A DNA stretch of 64,000 nucleotides from Corynebacterium sp. TAE3-ERU16 (GTDB lineage: Bacteria; Actinomycetota; Actinomycetes; Mycobacteriales; Mycobacteriaceae). A program made the translations under genes and the position numbers. Positions 48,305-57,751 of the stretch are shown in pieces. Under the pieces are notes generated by a model. It was given only the letters and a program-made list of their open reading frames with translations. It searched no databases and was not told the DNA's origin. The stretch covers positions 62,001-126,000 of the forward strand of contig NZ_JAHUTN010000004.1 in the NCBI RefSeq assembly GCF_019209935.1, given 5' to 3'. Position 1 is the first letter of the stretch; every line of letters begins with the position of its first letter.

Positions 48305-50134
48305 ATGACGAAGTCTGTGCTCACTGCTGTTGCCTGGCCCTACGCCAACGGTCCCCGCCACATCGGACACGTGGCGGGGTTCGGTGTCCCCTCCGACGTG
48401 TTCGCCCGTTTCCAGCGAATGTCGGGGTCGGATGTGCTCATGATCTCCGGCACCGACGAGCACGGCACCCCGCTGCTCGTGCAGGCGGAGAAGGAGGGCG
48501 TGGGCGTCCAGGAGCTCGCCGACAGGTACAACCGCCAGATCGTCGAGGATCTCGCCGGACTCGGCCTCTCCTACGACCTGTTCACCCGGACCACGACCCG
48601 GAACCACTACGCCGTCGTCCAGGAGCTCTTCCGGGGGCTCCACGACAACGGCTACATGGTCGCGGAGACCACCATGGGGGCCATCAGCCCGTCGACGGGC
48701 CGCACCCTGCCCGACCGGTACATCGAGGGAACCTGCCCGCTCTGCGGGGCCGCGGGGGCCCGTGGGGACCAGTGTGACGCCTGCGGCAACCAGCTCGACC
48801 CGGCCGATCTCATCGATCCGGTCAGCAAGATCAACGGGGAGACCCCCGAATTCGTCGAGACCGAGCACTTCCTGCTCGATCTCCCCGCCCTCGCCGGGGC
48901 GCTCGAGGAATGGCTGAAGGGGCGCACCGACTGGCGCCCCAACGTCCTGAAGTTCTCGCTCAACCTGCTGGGGGATCTGCGTCCGCGGGCGATGACCCGG
49001 GACATCGACTGGGGCGTGCCGGTCCCGATCGACGGCTGGTCCGGGAACGGTGCGAAGAAACTGTACGTCTGGTTCGACGCCGTCGTCGGCTACCTCTCCT
49101 CGTCCATCGAGTGGGCTTGGCGCACCGGGCAGCCGGAGGCGTGGCGGAAGTTCTGGACCGACCCGGAGGCCCTGTCCTACTACTTCATGGGCAAGGACAA
49201 CATCACGTTCCACTCCCAGATCTGGCCGGGAGAGCTCCTGGGATACCGTGGCCTGGGCGCCAGGGGAGGACAGCAGGGCGAGTTCGGTGCCCTCCAGCTC
49301 CCCACCGAGGTCGTGTCCTCCGAGTACCTCACCATGTCGGGCTCCAAGTTCTCGTCGTCCAAGGGCGTGGTCATCTACGTCAAGGACTTCCTGAAGGAGT
49401 TCGGCCCGGACCCGCTGCGCTACTTCATCGCCGTCGCCGGCCCGGAGAACACCGACACCGACTTCACGTGGGACGAGTTCGTCCGCCGGGTGAACAACGA
49501 ACTTGCCAACGGCTGGGGCAACCTGGTCAACCGGACGGTGTCGATGGCGCACAAGAATTTCGGGGAGGTTCCGGCACCGGGTGAGCTCACCGATGCGGAT
49601 CGCCGGATCCTCGACCTCGCCGCCGAGGCGTTCGACGTCGTCGGTGGGGCACTCAGCCAGTCCAAGTTCAAGGCCGGTATCACCCACGCGATGCACGTCG
49701 TCGGCGAGGCGAACGCCTACATCGCAGAGCAGGAGCCCTGGAAGTTGGCGAAGGATGAGTCGCAGCGCGAGCGCCTGGCCACAGTGCTGCACACCGCCCT
49801 GCAGGTGGTCAGCGACTGCAACACCCTGCTCACGCCGTATCTCCCGCACACCGCGCAGAAGGTGCACGAGACCCTCGGTCGCGACGGCGTCTGGGCCGCG
49901 ATGCCCGAGATCCACGAGGTGACCGACGACATGCCGGTCGAGCCGGTCGGTGTCGGCATCCCGGAGAAGGGACGCAGCTATCCCGTCATCATGGGCGACT
50001 ACGCCAACCAGCAGGCCCGCTGGGAGCGCATCGGCGTCATTCCGGGGACCACCCTCGCGAAGCCGAAACCGCTCATCGCGAAGCTCGACCCGGAACTCGG
50101 GGAAACCGGCCCCGAGTGGGCACCGGTGCAGTGA
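48305..50134 (+). CDS. metS: Methionyl-tRNA synthetase
   Basis: 609 aa class I synthetase. HIGH is intact in [12 protein letters not shown]; the zinc knuckle is [18 protein letters not shown], a four-cysteine form; KMSKS is KFSSSKG. The anticodon-binding helical domain follows to the end and there is no C-terminal EMAP-like tRNA-binding domain. Between betP and the lipoprotein gene. Confidence 0.96.
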   Translation: MTKSVLTAVAWPYANGPRHIGHVAGFGVPSDVFARFQRMSGSDVLMISGTDEHGTPLLVQAEKEGVGVQELADRYNRQIVEDLAGLGLSYDLFTRTTTRNHYAVVQELFRGLHDNGYMVAETTMGAISPSTGRTLPDRYIEGTCPLCGAAGARGDQCDACGNQLDPADLIDPVSKINGETPEFVETEHFLLDLPALAGALEEWLKGRTDWRPNVLKFSLNLLGDLRPRAMTRDIDWGVPVPIDGWSGNGAKKLYVWFDAVVGYLSSSIEWAWRTGQPEAWRKFWTDPEALSYYFMGKDNITFHSQIWPGELLGYRGLGARGGQQGEFGALQLPTEVVSSEYLTMSGSKFSSSKGVVIYVKDFLKEFGPDPLRYFIAVAGPENTDTDFTWDEFVRRVNNELANGWGNLVNRTVSMAHKNFGEVPAPGELTDADRRILDLAAEAFDVVGGALSQSKFKAGITHAMHVVGEANAYIAEQEPWKLAKDESQRERLATVLHTALQVVSDCNTLLTPYLPHTAQKVHETLGRDGVWAAMPEIHEVTDDMPVEPVGVGIPEKGRSYPVIMGDYANQQARWERIGVIPGTTLAKPKPLIAKLDPELGETGPEWAPVQ

Positions 50135-50296
50135 GGGGCTGAATCGACGCAGCCCATCCCCTTTTCACGGTCACCCGTTGCATCGGCTCCGGTAACCTCG
50201 GGAAAGAACGATATTTCGTGCACGTAGCCCAGGGTCTCCGGGGTCCGCTGAGGGCTCGCTCTCGGCGACGGCCGATGATCCCGGGAGCTGACAGCA

Positions 50297-52630
50297 GTGA
50301 TTCACCCTCATGGTGCAGGCCGATCCGACACCGACACGAAGCCATGGAGGATGATTCTCGGGGCTGTAGTTGCGGTGTTTCTTCTCGGCATCGCCGCCTG
50401 CGGAGCCCCGGGGATACCCGGGGGCACGGTGGCCGAGTCCGGCCGGGACATTTCCGGGACGGACGCGCACGCCGTCAGCTCCCCGTACCTGTCACGGATC
50501 ACGTTTCCGATGACCCCCGTCGGCGCCTGGCACGCACCCGCCCTGTCCGGGCGATCCGCCGGAGCCCCCGGCTCGAACCCCCTCATCAGGGCTCCGCTCT
50601 ACGTCGACCGGGGCGTGGCGGTGCTCGACTCCGACGGTGACGGTGTCGTGGCGTACGACACCGGTACCGGCGACGAGGTGTGGCGGGACGATGAACTGCG
50701 GTGTTTCCCGGATTTCGCGCACTCCGGACAGCTCGTGTGCCGTTCCGGTGACGGGGAACTCCACCTGATTGACGCAGCCACCGGTGCCAGCCGCAGAATC
50801 GCGGGGAATCCGGAGGCGGCGGGCGTCATGCGGTTGCTGGTGGGCGGATTCGTCCACCGGGGCGCGGTGTACCTCCACGGATATCCAGGTGAGGGGGACG
50901 GCTACCTGCTGGCCAGGAGGGACATCGACGGCTCCGGGTGGTCGACCGGGACGATCGCCGCATCCCAGACGTGCCCGATCCTCGGTGACCCGGTGCCCTC
51001 CGCGACATTCAACGGTTCGATCGGGCTGGACACCGGCAGCGCGGGAGCCTTCGTGTTCGATCCGGACACCCTCGGGATCCTCACCACGGGCGCGAACTTC
51101 TCGGCTGTCCCCGGTCCGGACGGGCCGTTGTTCGCCCGGCCCTGCACCACACCCGCCTCCGGCGCGAGTGGAGGTCCCGCCGGCCCGGGAACACTGACCG
51201 CCCTGAACGGTGAGGTCGTCGGCGACTACGGGTCCGTGATTCTGCCGTCGTGGCAGGTGAGCGCAACGCCGCGGGACGTCGCCGTCGCCGACGGTGATCT
51301 CGTGGACCTGGCGACCGGGAGTGTCACCGCCGGTGTGTTTCCGTGGGCACCGGATTCCTCCCCGGGCCTGTCCGGTCTGGTCGTGGTGGGGGACACCGCC
51401 GTGTTCACCGCGCCAGATGCACGTGCCGGGGTCGACCTGGTGACCGGCGAGGTCCTCTGGAACGGACCTGTTGAGGATCCCGGGAAACCGGTGGGGACCG
51501 ACGGGCGGCTCCTGTTCTTCACCACCGGTCAGGCCATCGACCTCGCGACAGGTGAGGTGGCGTGGACGCTACCCGTCACCGGTACCGGTGGCGGGGTCGG
51601 TATCGCACCGGACGGCCTCATCGTGAGTGATCGGGCCGGCGTGAACTTCTACCGCGCGACGGGAGATCCCGTCACGTCGCTCCCCGGACAGGGGAACATC
51701 GCGGTCACCGGGGCGGGGAATGCCGACGGGGCAGAGTTGTCGGCGACCTCCCCCGGACCACCGGCGGACGTGTCCACCGGTGGACGCGGGGTCCTCACCG
51801 ACTGTGGCCGGGTCCCGGAGCTGAAGGCCGAGGCCCTGTCGCTCGACGGGGGAATCCTCACCGCCGACATGTTCGTGAAACCCACCTGCCCCGAAGGTGA
51901 TGTCCTCGCAGGACGCGGTTTCACGATCCGGTTGCTGACGGAAGGCGGAACCACGGTCGCCAGTGGTGTGTTCGATCTCTCCGCGTCCCCGGTCGGGATC
52001 CCGGCTTCAGGACGCAGCGTCCGGTTCGTGTTCCCCGAGGGCAGCTACTGGATCGCCCCGGGCAGCCTCGCCGGTGACCGGGCCGCGGCCACCGGCGAGG
52101 TGTCCGGTACCGTGCGACTGTCGGGTGCGACCCTCATCGTCGAATGTGAACGTGGTGACGGGGGAGCAGAACGAAAGACGCGACCGGTGGAAGTCGATCT
52201 CAGCGGGTCCACGGAAGCCGGGGTCGCGCGGGACAACGGGCTCGGAGCCGAGGAGGTCGTAGAAACGGCCTGTGAGGCACTCGAGGAGATCCGTCGACGT
52301 GACCGGCCGATCATCGAAGCCGAGCTCGCGGGCCTGTGGCAGCCACAGCTGGCGTCGATGCGGCCGGGAACCGGGGGACACGACTGTGATTCGATTCTCC
52401 GCGCCCACCTGGAGTTCCGGGACCCGTACCCGACCTCACGTCTGGTGTGGAGCGGTGACTGGCGGAACTACGACCGCAAGGACTGGTGGGTCACCCTGTC
52501 TGGCGTCGGTTTCCCCACCGCGGAAGGTGCCCTGCAGTGGTGTCGGGACCAGGGCTTCGGACACGACGACTGCTATGCCCGTCTGGTGTCCAATGACGTG
52601 GGACCGGAGGGAACCGCCCGGTACCTGTAG
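50297..52630 (+). CDS. Lipoprotein with PQQ-like beta-propeller
   Basis: 777 aa. A basic start, hydrophobic segment and lipobox LLGIAAC give a lipidated Cys35. Residues about 95-470 contain repeats of the kind VVAYDTGTGDEVW and DLVTGEVLWNG, typical of PQQ/BamB-type propeller blades. A second part (about 500-777) has beta-rich and cysteine-containing sequence of unknown type. Four or more Cys pairs in the C-terminal part suggest disulfides. GTG 50297 follows GGGAGC. Perhaps an envelope scaffold; function unknown. Confidence 0.75.
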   Translation: MIHPHGAGRSDTDTKPWRMILGAVVAVFLLGIAACGAPGIPGGTVAESGRDISGTDAHAVSSPYLSRITFPMTPVGAWHAPALSGRSAGAPGSNPLIRAPLYVDRGVAVLDSDGDGVVAYDTGTGDEVWRDDELRCFPDFAHSGQLVCRSGDGELHLIDAATGASRRIAGNPEAAGVMRLLVGGFVHRGAVYLHGYPGEGDGYLLARRDIDGSGWSTGTIAASQTCPILGDPVPSATFNGSIGLDTGSAGAFVFDPDTLGILTTGANFSAVPGPDGPLFARPCTTPASGASGGPAGPGTLTALNGEVVGDYGSVILPSWQVSATPRDVAVADGDLVDLATGSVTAGVFPWAPDSSPGLSGLVVVGDTAVFTAPDARAGVDLVTGEVLWNGPVEDPGKPVGTDGRLLFFTTGQAIDLATGEVAWTLPVTGTGGGVGIAPDGLIVSDRAGVNFYRATGDPVTSLPGQGNIAVTGAGNADGAELSATSPGPPADVSTGGRGVLTDCGRVPELKAEALSLDGGILTADMFVKPTCPEGDVLAGRGFTIRLLTEGGTTVASGVFDLSASPVGIPASGRSVRFVFPEGSYWIAPGSLAGDRAAATGEVSGTVRLSGATLIVECERGDGGAERKTRPVEVDLSGSTEAGVARDNGLGAEEVVETACEALEEIRRRDRPIIEAELAGLWQPQLASMRPGTGGHDCDSILRAHLEFRDPYPTSRLVWSGDWRNYDRKDWWVTLSGVGFPTAEGALQWCRDQGFGHDDCYARLVSNDVGPEGTARYL

Positions 52631-52691
52631 CGGGTTGGTGGCGGTGCTGCCGGTGCGGGAGGATCGACCGACCGGTCCGGTCCCGATGGAC

Positions 52692-52697
52692 TACCGT
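52692..52697 (+). promoter_or_regulatory. Leaderless -10 box of the HAD gene
   Basis: TACCGT, 7 nt before ATG 52705. Confidence 0.45.
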
Positions 52698-52704
52698 GGG
52701 CAGC

Positions 52705-53505
52705 ATGCGTACGCGATCAGATGTATCCAGTTGGCTCACCGACATGGACGGTGTCCTCGTCCACGAGGAGAAGGCCCTTCCCGGTGCCCGGGACCTCATC
52801 GAGACCTGGAAGAAGGACGAGACGCCCTTCCTGGTCCTCACGAACAACTCCATCTACACCCCGCGGGACCTCGCGGCCCGTCTCCAGGACTCCGGGCTCG
52901 ACGTCCCGGAGGACCGTATCTGGACCTCCGCGCTGGCGACCGCGACGTTCCTGAAGGAACAGGCCGCCGGGGGGACCGCCTACGTCATCGGCGAGGCCGG
53001 CATCATCACCGCACTTCATGAGGCGGGTTTCGTCCTCACTGACCGGGATCCCGACTTCGTCGTCGTGGGGGAGACGCGCAACTACTCCTTCGAGGCGATC
53101 ACGACGGCGATCCGGTTGATCGACGAGGGTGCGCGGTTCATCGCGACCAACCCGGATCCCACCGGGCCCAGCTCAGAGGGGATCATCCCCGCCACCGGTG
53201 CGATCACCGCGCTGATCACCAAGGCCACCAGGAAGGAACCGTATGTGGTCGGCAAACCCAACCCGATGATGTTCCGCTCCGCGCTCAACAAGATCGGCGC
53301 CCACAGCGAGAACACCGGAATGATCGGTGACCGGATGGACACCGATATCGTCGCAGGTATGGAAGCCGGGCTCTACACCATCCTCGTGCTCTCGGGCATC
53401 TCATCGAAGGACTCGGTCCGGGAGTTCCCGTTCCAGGCCAACGAGATGCTCGACGGCGTGAATCAGCTGCTGAAACCCGCGAAAGAGTCGTCGAAGAAGA
53501 AGTAG
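52705..53505 (+). CDS. HAD-IIA family phosphatase (NagD-like)
   Basis: 266 aa. Motif I is DMDGVLV (nucleophile Asp), motif II VLTNNS, the cap domain spans about 80-190, and motif III/IV is KPNPMMF with GDRMDTDI. NagD-type phosphatases act on nucleotide or sugar phosphates. The C-terminus is Lys-rich. Convergent with the TetR gene (20-bp gap). Confidence 0.88.
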   Translation: MRTRSDVSSWLTDMDGVLVHEEKALPGARDLIETWKKDETPFLVLTNNSIYTPRDLAARLQDSGLDVPEDRIWTSALATATFLKEQAAGGTAYVIGEAGIITALHEAGFVLTDRDPDFVVVGETRNYSFEAITTAIRLIDEGARFIATNPDPTGPSSEGIIPATGAITALITKATRKEPYVVGKPNPMMFRSALNKIGAHSENTGMIGDRMDTDIVAGMEAGLYTILVLSGISSKDSVREFPFQANEMLDGVNQLLKPAKESSKKK

Positions 53506-53525
53506 TCCGGTTCACAGCTGCGCGG

Positions 53526-54167
53526 TCATCCGTGCAGCTGCAGCTCCATTCCCCGGATCACGAACTCGGTCTTGCGCTGCAGCCAGTTGTAGTCCCACAG
53601 ATCCTCCCTGATGGGGAAGTGCTGCCTGTCCTCGCTGCGGACGGACCCGAGACGCTGCCTGGCCAGCTCGAATCCGTCACCGTCGCGCAGGGACTGCGTG
53701 ACCATGCTGGCGACCAGGGCATTGTCCCCCAACAGGTCCACGATGAAGTGCATGTCGTCGTCTCCGCCGGGGAAGCCGCCACGGAGCAGGCCCTCGGTGA
53801 GGTCGTCCAGGTAGTCCTGGATGGCGAAGTGTGAACCGGGGAACGTCAGCAGGGAATGGGCGATACCCGGGTACGTCCCGCACATCTCCCACACCGCGAC
53901 CGTGTACTCGCGGAGCTGGTCCTGCCAGCTGTGCCCCGGATCCGGCAGGCTGAGCTCGCCGGTGGCGCGGAGGAAGCAGTGCATCAGGAGATCGTCCCGG
54001 GAGCTGATCACACGGTAGAGACTGGGGGCGGCGACCCCCAGTCTCTTGGCCACGCCGGTGAGGGTGAAGCGGTCGATTCCCTGTGCGATCGCGGCATCCA
54101 CCGCTTCATCGAGCGTGAATACCGGTTTGGGGCCGGTCTTGCGACGTGGGGCCTGGCGATGTTCCAT
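53526..54167 (-). CDS. TetR-family regulator of the ECF/ABC operon
   Basis: 213 aa. FTLTGVAKRLGVAAPSLYRV is the helix-turn-helix. It is the last gene of a six-gene minus-strand run, 14 bp after the second ABC transporter. ATG 54167 has no ribosome site but TAATAT ends 8 nt before it, so it may also be read from its own leaderless promoter. Likely controls the transporter operon; ligand unknown. Confidence 0.82.
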   Translation of the reverse strand: MEHRQAPRRKTGPKPVFTLDEAVDAAIAQGIDRFTLTGVAKRLGVAAPSLYRVISSRDDLLMHCFLRATGELSLPDPGHSWQDQLREYTVAVWEMCGTYPGIAHSLLTFPGSHFAIQDYLDDLTEGLLRGGFPGGDDDMHFIVDLLGDNALVASMVTQSLRDGDGFELARQRLGSVRSEDRQHFPIREDLWDYNWLQRKTEFVIRGMELQLHG

Positions 54168-54175
54168 GGATCACA

Positions 54176-54181
54176 ATATTA
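54176..54181 (-). promoter_or_regulatory. Leaderless -10 box of the operon's tetR
   Basis: TAATAT on the minus strand, 8 nt before the ATG; no convincing -35 was found, so the call is tentative. Confidence 0.4.
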
Positions 54182-55945
54182 TCAGGAATGTGTCAGGCGC
54201 CACCCCGCGGCGGCTTCGCGACGATCGCAGAACCGTCGGTAGGGCCCCTGCTCGGTGATGAGCTCGTCGTGCGTACCCTTCTGTACGATGCGCCCGTCCT
54301 CATCCAGGACGATGATCTGTTCGGCGGCCCTGACCGTGTCCAGTTTGTGGGCGATCGCGATCACGGTCGAGTGCCGCGCGAGTTCCGCGACGGAAGCCAC
54401 GATGTTGGCCTCGTTCTCCGCGTCGAGGGCCGCGGTCGCCTCATCGAGAAGCACGATCGGCGCCTTCTTCAGCAGCGCCCGGGCGACGGACACCCGCTGA
54501 CGCTCACCACCCGACAGGGAACGGCCACCTTCGCCGACCCTGGTGTCCCACCCGAGGCGCTCGGCGATGATGTCCACACCGGCTAGCCGGGCCGCTTCCC
54601 GGACCTCCTCATCGGTGGCGTCGGGACGTCCGATCCGGACGTTCGCCTCGAGTGTGTCGTCGAACAGGTAGACATCCTGGAACACCATCGAGACCTGCTC
54701 CATCAGCTGCTCGGTCGACTGGTCCCGGACATCGGCCCCGCCCACACGCACGGATCCGGAATCGGCGTCGTAGAAGCGGCAGATCAGTCTCGCGATCGTG
54801 GTCTTCCCGGAGCCGGAGGGGCCGACTAGTGCGGTCAGGGTTCCGGGGCCCGCGGTGAAGGAGACACCCTCCAGGACGGGCGAACCGGGCTCATATCCGA
54901 AGGTGACGTCGTCGAGGACGACCTCTCCCGGTTCCGTCACACCGGCCGGGTTCTCCGGGGCCTCGTACACGGGGGTGTCCAGGATCTGCCGCATCTCCTT
55001 CATCGGTGTCCGGACGACGCTGATTCCGGCGTAGCCCTCGCCGAGTGCCTGCAGGTTCTGTGTGAAGCGGAGGACCATGCCGATGAACGCGATGGTCTCG
55101 ATCGGTCCCAGTGCGCCGTTCGTCGCCAGGATCGCCGCGGTGGTGATCAGTGCGACGGACACCAGCTGGATGAGCAGACCGTTGATTCCCAGGACCACCG
55201 CGGAGATGAAGAAGTCGCGGAGCCGTTCGGAGTCGTTGCGTTCACCCGCCTCGACCAGCGGGGTGAAATCATCCGTGAGACCCGCCGCACGAAGCTCGGG
55301 TTGGCACACCGCGAACTCGACCAGGCGGTCGGCGAGAACCGCGTCGGTGGCGCTCACCCGTTCATCGCTGCGGATCTTGACCGCCCGGAGTCCGGCCAGG
55401 GAGATGAAGATGAACGGCGTGGCGACGGTCATCGTCAGACCGATGCGCCAGTCCCACAGCCAGCAGCCGATGAGGATCACGAACACCGACACCGCCTGTG
55501 AGATGACCATCTGCAGCATGTGGGCGAGGATCTGGCAGATGAGGACGAAGCTGGTGGAGACCAGTCTGGACAATCCGCCGGTGGACAGCGAGCTGAACCA
55601 TCCCAGTGGCAGTGTCGCCAGGTGGTCGCCGAGTGCATGGTGGGTGTGTCGCATGTAGTCGGTGGTGGCCGTGAATCCGGTCACCGCCTGGGTGTAGCGG
55701 AAATAGAAGGTGATCACGGCGAGGACGGCGAGGATGATCAGCCAACCGGTGAAGGATATTCCGAGGGCGTCGGACCCGGTGGCGAGTGTGCTCGCCGCGG
55801 GCAGGAGCGCGAGGAGGGAGATCCCCTCGAGTGCACCATTGGCGACGTTCGCGAACAGGTGCTTGTTGAGCTGGCGGATGCCGGTGTCGCTCATCTGGCG
55901 GCGCAGGATCCCGAGCTGCAGCGGATCGATTCCGTGTGTGGACAT
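54182..55945 (-). CDS. ABC half-transporter, IrtB/YbtQ-like
   Basis: 587 aa with six transmembrane helices in the first 320 residues fused to one ATPase: Walker A GPSGSGKTTIARL, signature LSGGERQRVSVARALL, Walker B IVLLDEAT. This exporter-fold half transporter pairs with the preceding gene. In IrtAB and YbtPQ such pairs import iron-siderophores despite the exporter fold. ATG 55945 has AAGGGAA at good distance; the GTG 9 nt earlier, overlapping the previous TGA, is too close to it. Confidence 0.85.
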   Translation of the reverse strand: MSTHGIDPLQLGILRRQMSDTGIRQLNKHLFANVANGALEGISLLALLPAASTLATGSDALGISFTGWLIILAVLAVITFYFRYTQAVTGFTATTDYMRHTHHALGDHLATLPLGWFSSLSTGGLSRLVSTSFVLICQILAHMLQMVISQAVSVFVILIGCWLWDWRIGLTMTVATPFIFISLAGLRAVKIRSDERVSATDAVLADRLVEFAVCQPELRAAGLTDDFTPLVEAGERNDSERLRDFFISAVVLGINGLLIQLVSVALITTAAILATNGALGPIETIAFIGMVLRFTQNLQALGEGYAGISVVRTPMKEMRQILDTPVYEAPENPAGVTEPGEVVLDDVTFGYEPGSPVLEGVSFTAGPGTLTALVGPSGSGKTTIARLICRFYDADSGSVRVGGADVRDQSTEQLMEQVSMVFQDVYLFDDTLEANVRIGRPDATDEEVREAARLAGVDIIAERLGWDTRVGEGGRSLSGGERQRVSVARALLKKAPIVLLDEATAALDAENEANIVASVAELARHSTVIAIAHKLDTVRAAEQIIVLDEDGRIVQKGTHDELITEQGPYRRFCDRREAAAGWRLTHS

Positions 55946-55950
55946 GACGG

Positions 55951-57750
55951 TCACTTCCCTTCGGTGCTGAGGCCCATGAGGGCGTCGATGGCGGGGTCGG
56001 TGACCTCGTCGCCGGTGAGTCGGCCGGTGATCCGGCCTGATTCGAGACGGATGATCTGGTCCGCGCCCCGGACGGACTCCGGTCGGTGTGCGATGACCAG
56101 CACCGTGCGCCCCGCGACGAGCCTGTTCAGTGCGAGCTGGATCTCGGACTCGGCGTCCGGATCGGTCGCGGCCAGGGCCTCATCGAGGATGAGAATCGGG
56201 GCATCGGCAAGTAGCGCACGGGCGATGGCGATGCGTTGCGCCTGGCCGCCGGAGAGGTCCGTCCCGGATTCACCGCCGATGACGGTGTCGAGCCCGTCCG
56301 GCAGTGCCTCGATCTCCTCGGCTATGCGGGCTGAACGAGCCGCGGCCCAGACCTCCTCATCGGTCGCCTCCGGAGTGGCGAGTCGGATGTTCTCCCGGAT
56401 CGTGAGCTGGAGGAGCTTGGGGTTCTGGAGGACGAAGCTGACCTCGCCGTAGAGCTGCCGGGTGGTGAGTTCACGGATGTCGACGCCGCCGATGAGGACG
56501 CGTCCGGAATCCGGGTCCGTGAACCGCGCGAGCATCGTCGCGAGAGTCGACTTACCGGAACCGGACGGACCGACCAGCGCGGTCACCGTCCCCTCCGGGC
56601 AGGTCAGGTCGACATGATCGATGGCGGTGTTCCCGGTGCCGTCACCGTAGGAGAAGCTGACGTCCTCGAAGTGGACGGTGTGCCCGTCGGGTCTCCCGCC
56701 GGAGCCCACCGGGAGTGACGGGGCGCTGAGGGTTTCCTGCAGTCGTTTCGCCGCGGCTCCGGCCGTGAGATAGCCCCAGGATGAGTTGGCCATGACGACG
56801 ACGGCCGTCGGAATGACGAGCGAGATGAGGGTCGTGGCGAGGACGTCCGCGATGGAGACGGTTCCGTTTCGCACGAGCAGTGAGCCACCGGCGAAGTTGA
56901 CCAGGATCAGCAGGGGGACGCTGATGATCGCCTCCGCTATCGCGGACCGGCGCATCTGTGGTCCACACCAGTCGTAGAAGAAGGAGGAGAACCGGTCCGC
57001 GGCATCGGCGTACCGCCGGTGGGCACGACCGGTCTGCCCGAACGCCTTGACCACCTCGATGCCGTCGGCGAACTCGACGGCGGTCGCGGAGACGTCGCCG
57101 AGCAGGACGTCCATCTCCGTGGTCTTCTCCGCCATGCCGCGCATCGACAGGATCATGATCAGGATGTACAGGGGCAGGTTCGCCACGGCGAGCAGACCCA
57201 GCCGCCAGTCCACGATAAACGCGTAGACGATGAGCGCGACGGGGGCCGCCGACGCCGCGGCCGACTCCACGGGTGCATGGGCGATGAGTGTGTGCAGGGT
57301 ACGGATGTCGTCCTGCACGGCCTTGCGCACCCGTCCCGAGTTGGTGTCGCTGAACCACGCCAGCGGGGCGGTGGCGACGCGGGCGACCAGGCGGTTGCGG
57401 ACGAGGGTGCCCAGTTTCAGGTCCGCGTAGTGGGTGATCCCGAGTCCCGTGAGCATCAGCATCGCCTGGGCGGCGAAGGCGCCGATGAGCCATGCGGTCA
57501 CGGTGGTCACCTCGGCGCGGTCGGGTGACACCCCGGACGCCCGTGCCGTGAGGAAGATCTCACCGAGCCGGACGAGGGCGATGTAGGGGGCGATGGCGGC
57601 GATACCGGAGAGCACACCGAACACCCGCCCGACGTTCAGTGCCCCCGCGACGGGGGAGAGCAGTTCCTTCAGCGCCGCCTTCTCCGCGGCGGAGCGCTCG
57701 GCGGCATCGGTGATTCTCTCATCGTCCGGTTTCGTGTGGTTGGTTGTCAT
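55951..57750 (-). CDS. ABC half-transporter, IrtA/YbtP-like
   Basis: 599 aa, six transmembrane helices then the ATPase: GPSGSGKSTLATM, signature LSGGQAQRIAIARALL, Walker B ILILDEAL. The residue after Walker B is the usual catalytic Glu. It lacks the N-terminal FAD-binding reductase domain of mycobacterial IrtA. GAGGAATGAC lies before ATG 57750, which is one base after the stop of the tandem ATPase gene, so translation is coupled. Forms a heterodimer with the next product by inference. Confidence 0.85.
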   Translation of the reverse strand: MTTNHTKPDDERITDAAERSAAEKAALKELLSPVAGALNVGRVFGVLSGIAAIAPYIALVRLGEIFLTARASGVSPDRAEVTTVTAWLIGAFAAQAMLMLTGLGITHYADLKLGTLVRNRLVARVATAPLAWFSDTNSGRVRKAVQDDIRTLHTLIAHAPVESAAASAAPVALIVYAFIVDWRLGLLAVANLPLYILIMILSMRGMAEKTTEMDVLLGDVSATAVEFADGIEVVKAFGQTGRAHRRYADAADRFSSFFYDWCGPQMRRSAIAEAIISVPLLILVNFAGGSLLVRNGTVSIADVLATTLISLVIPTAVVVMANSSWGYLTAGAAAKRLQETLSAPSLPVGSGGRPDGHTVHFEDVSFSYGDGTGNTAIDHVDLTCPEGTVTALVGPSGSGKSTLATMLARFTDPDSGRVLIGGVDIRELTTRQLYGEVSFVLQNPKLLQLTIRENIRLATPEATDEEVWAAARSARIAEEIEALPDGLDTVIGGESGTDLSGGQAQRIAIARALLADAPILILDEALAATDPDAESEIQLALNRLVAGRTVLVIAHRPESVRGADQIIRLESGRITGRLTGDEVTDPAIDALMGLSTEGK

Positions 57751-57751
57751 G

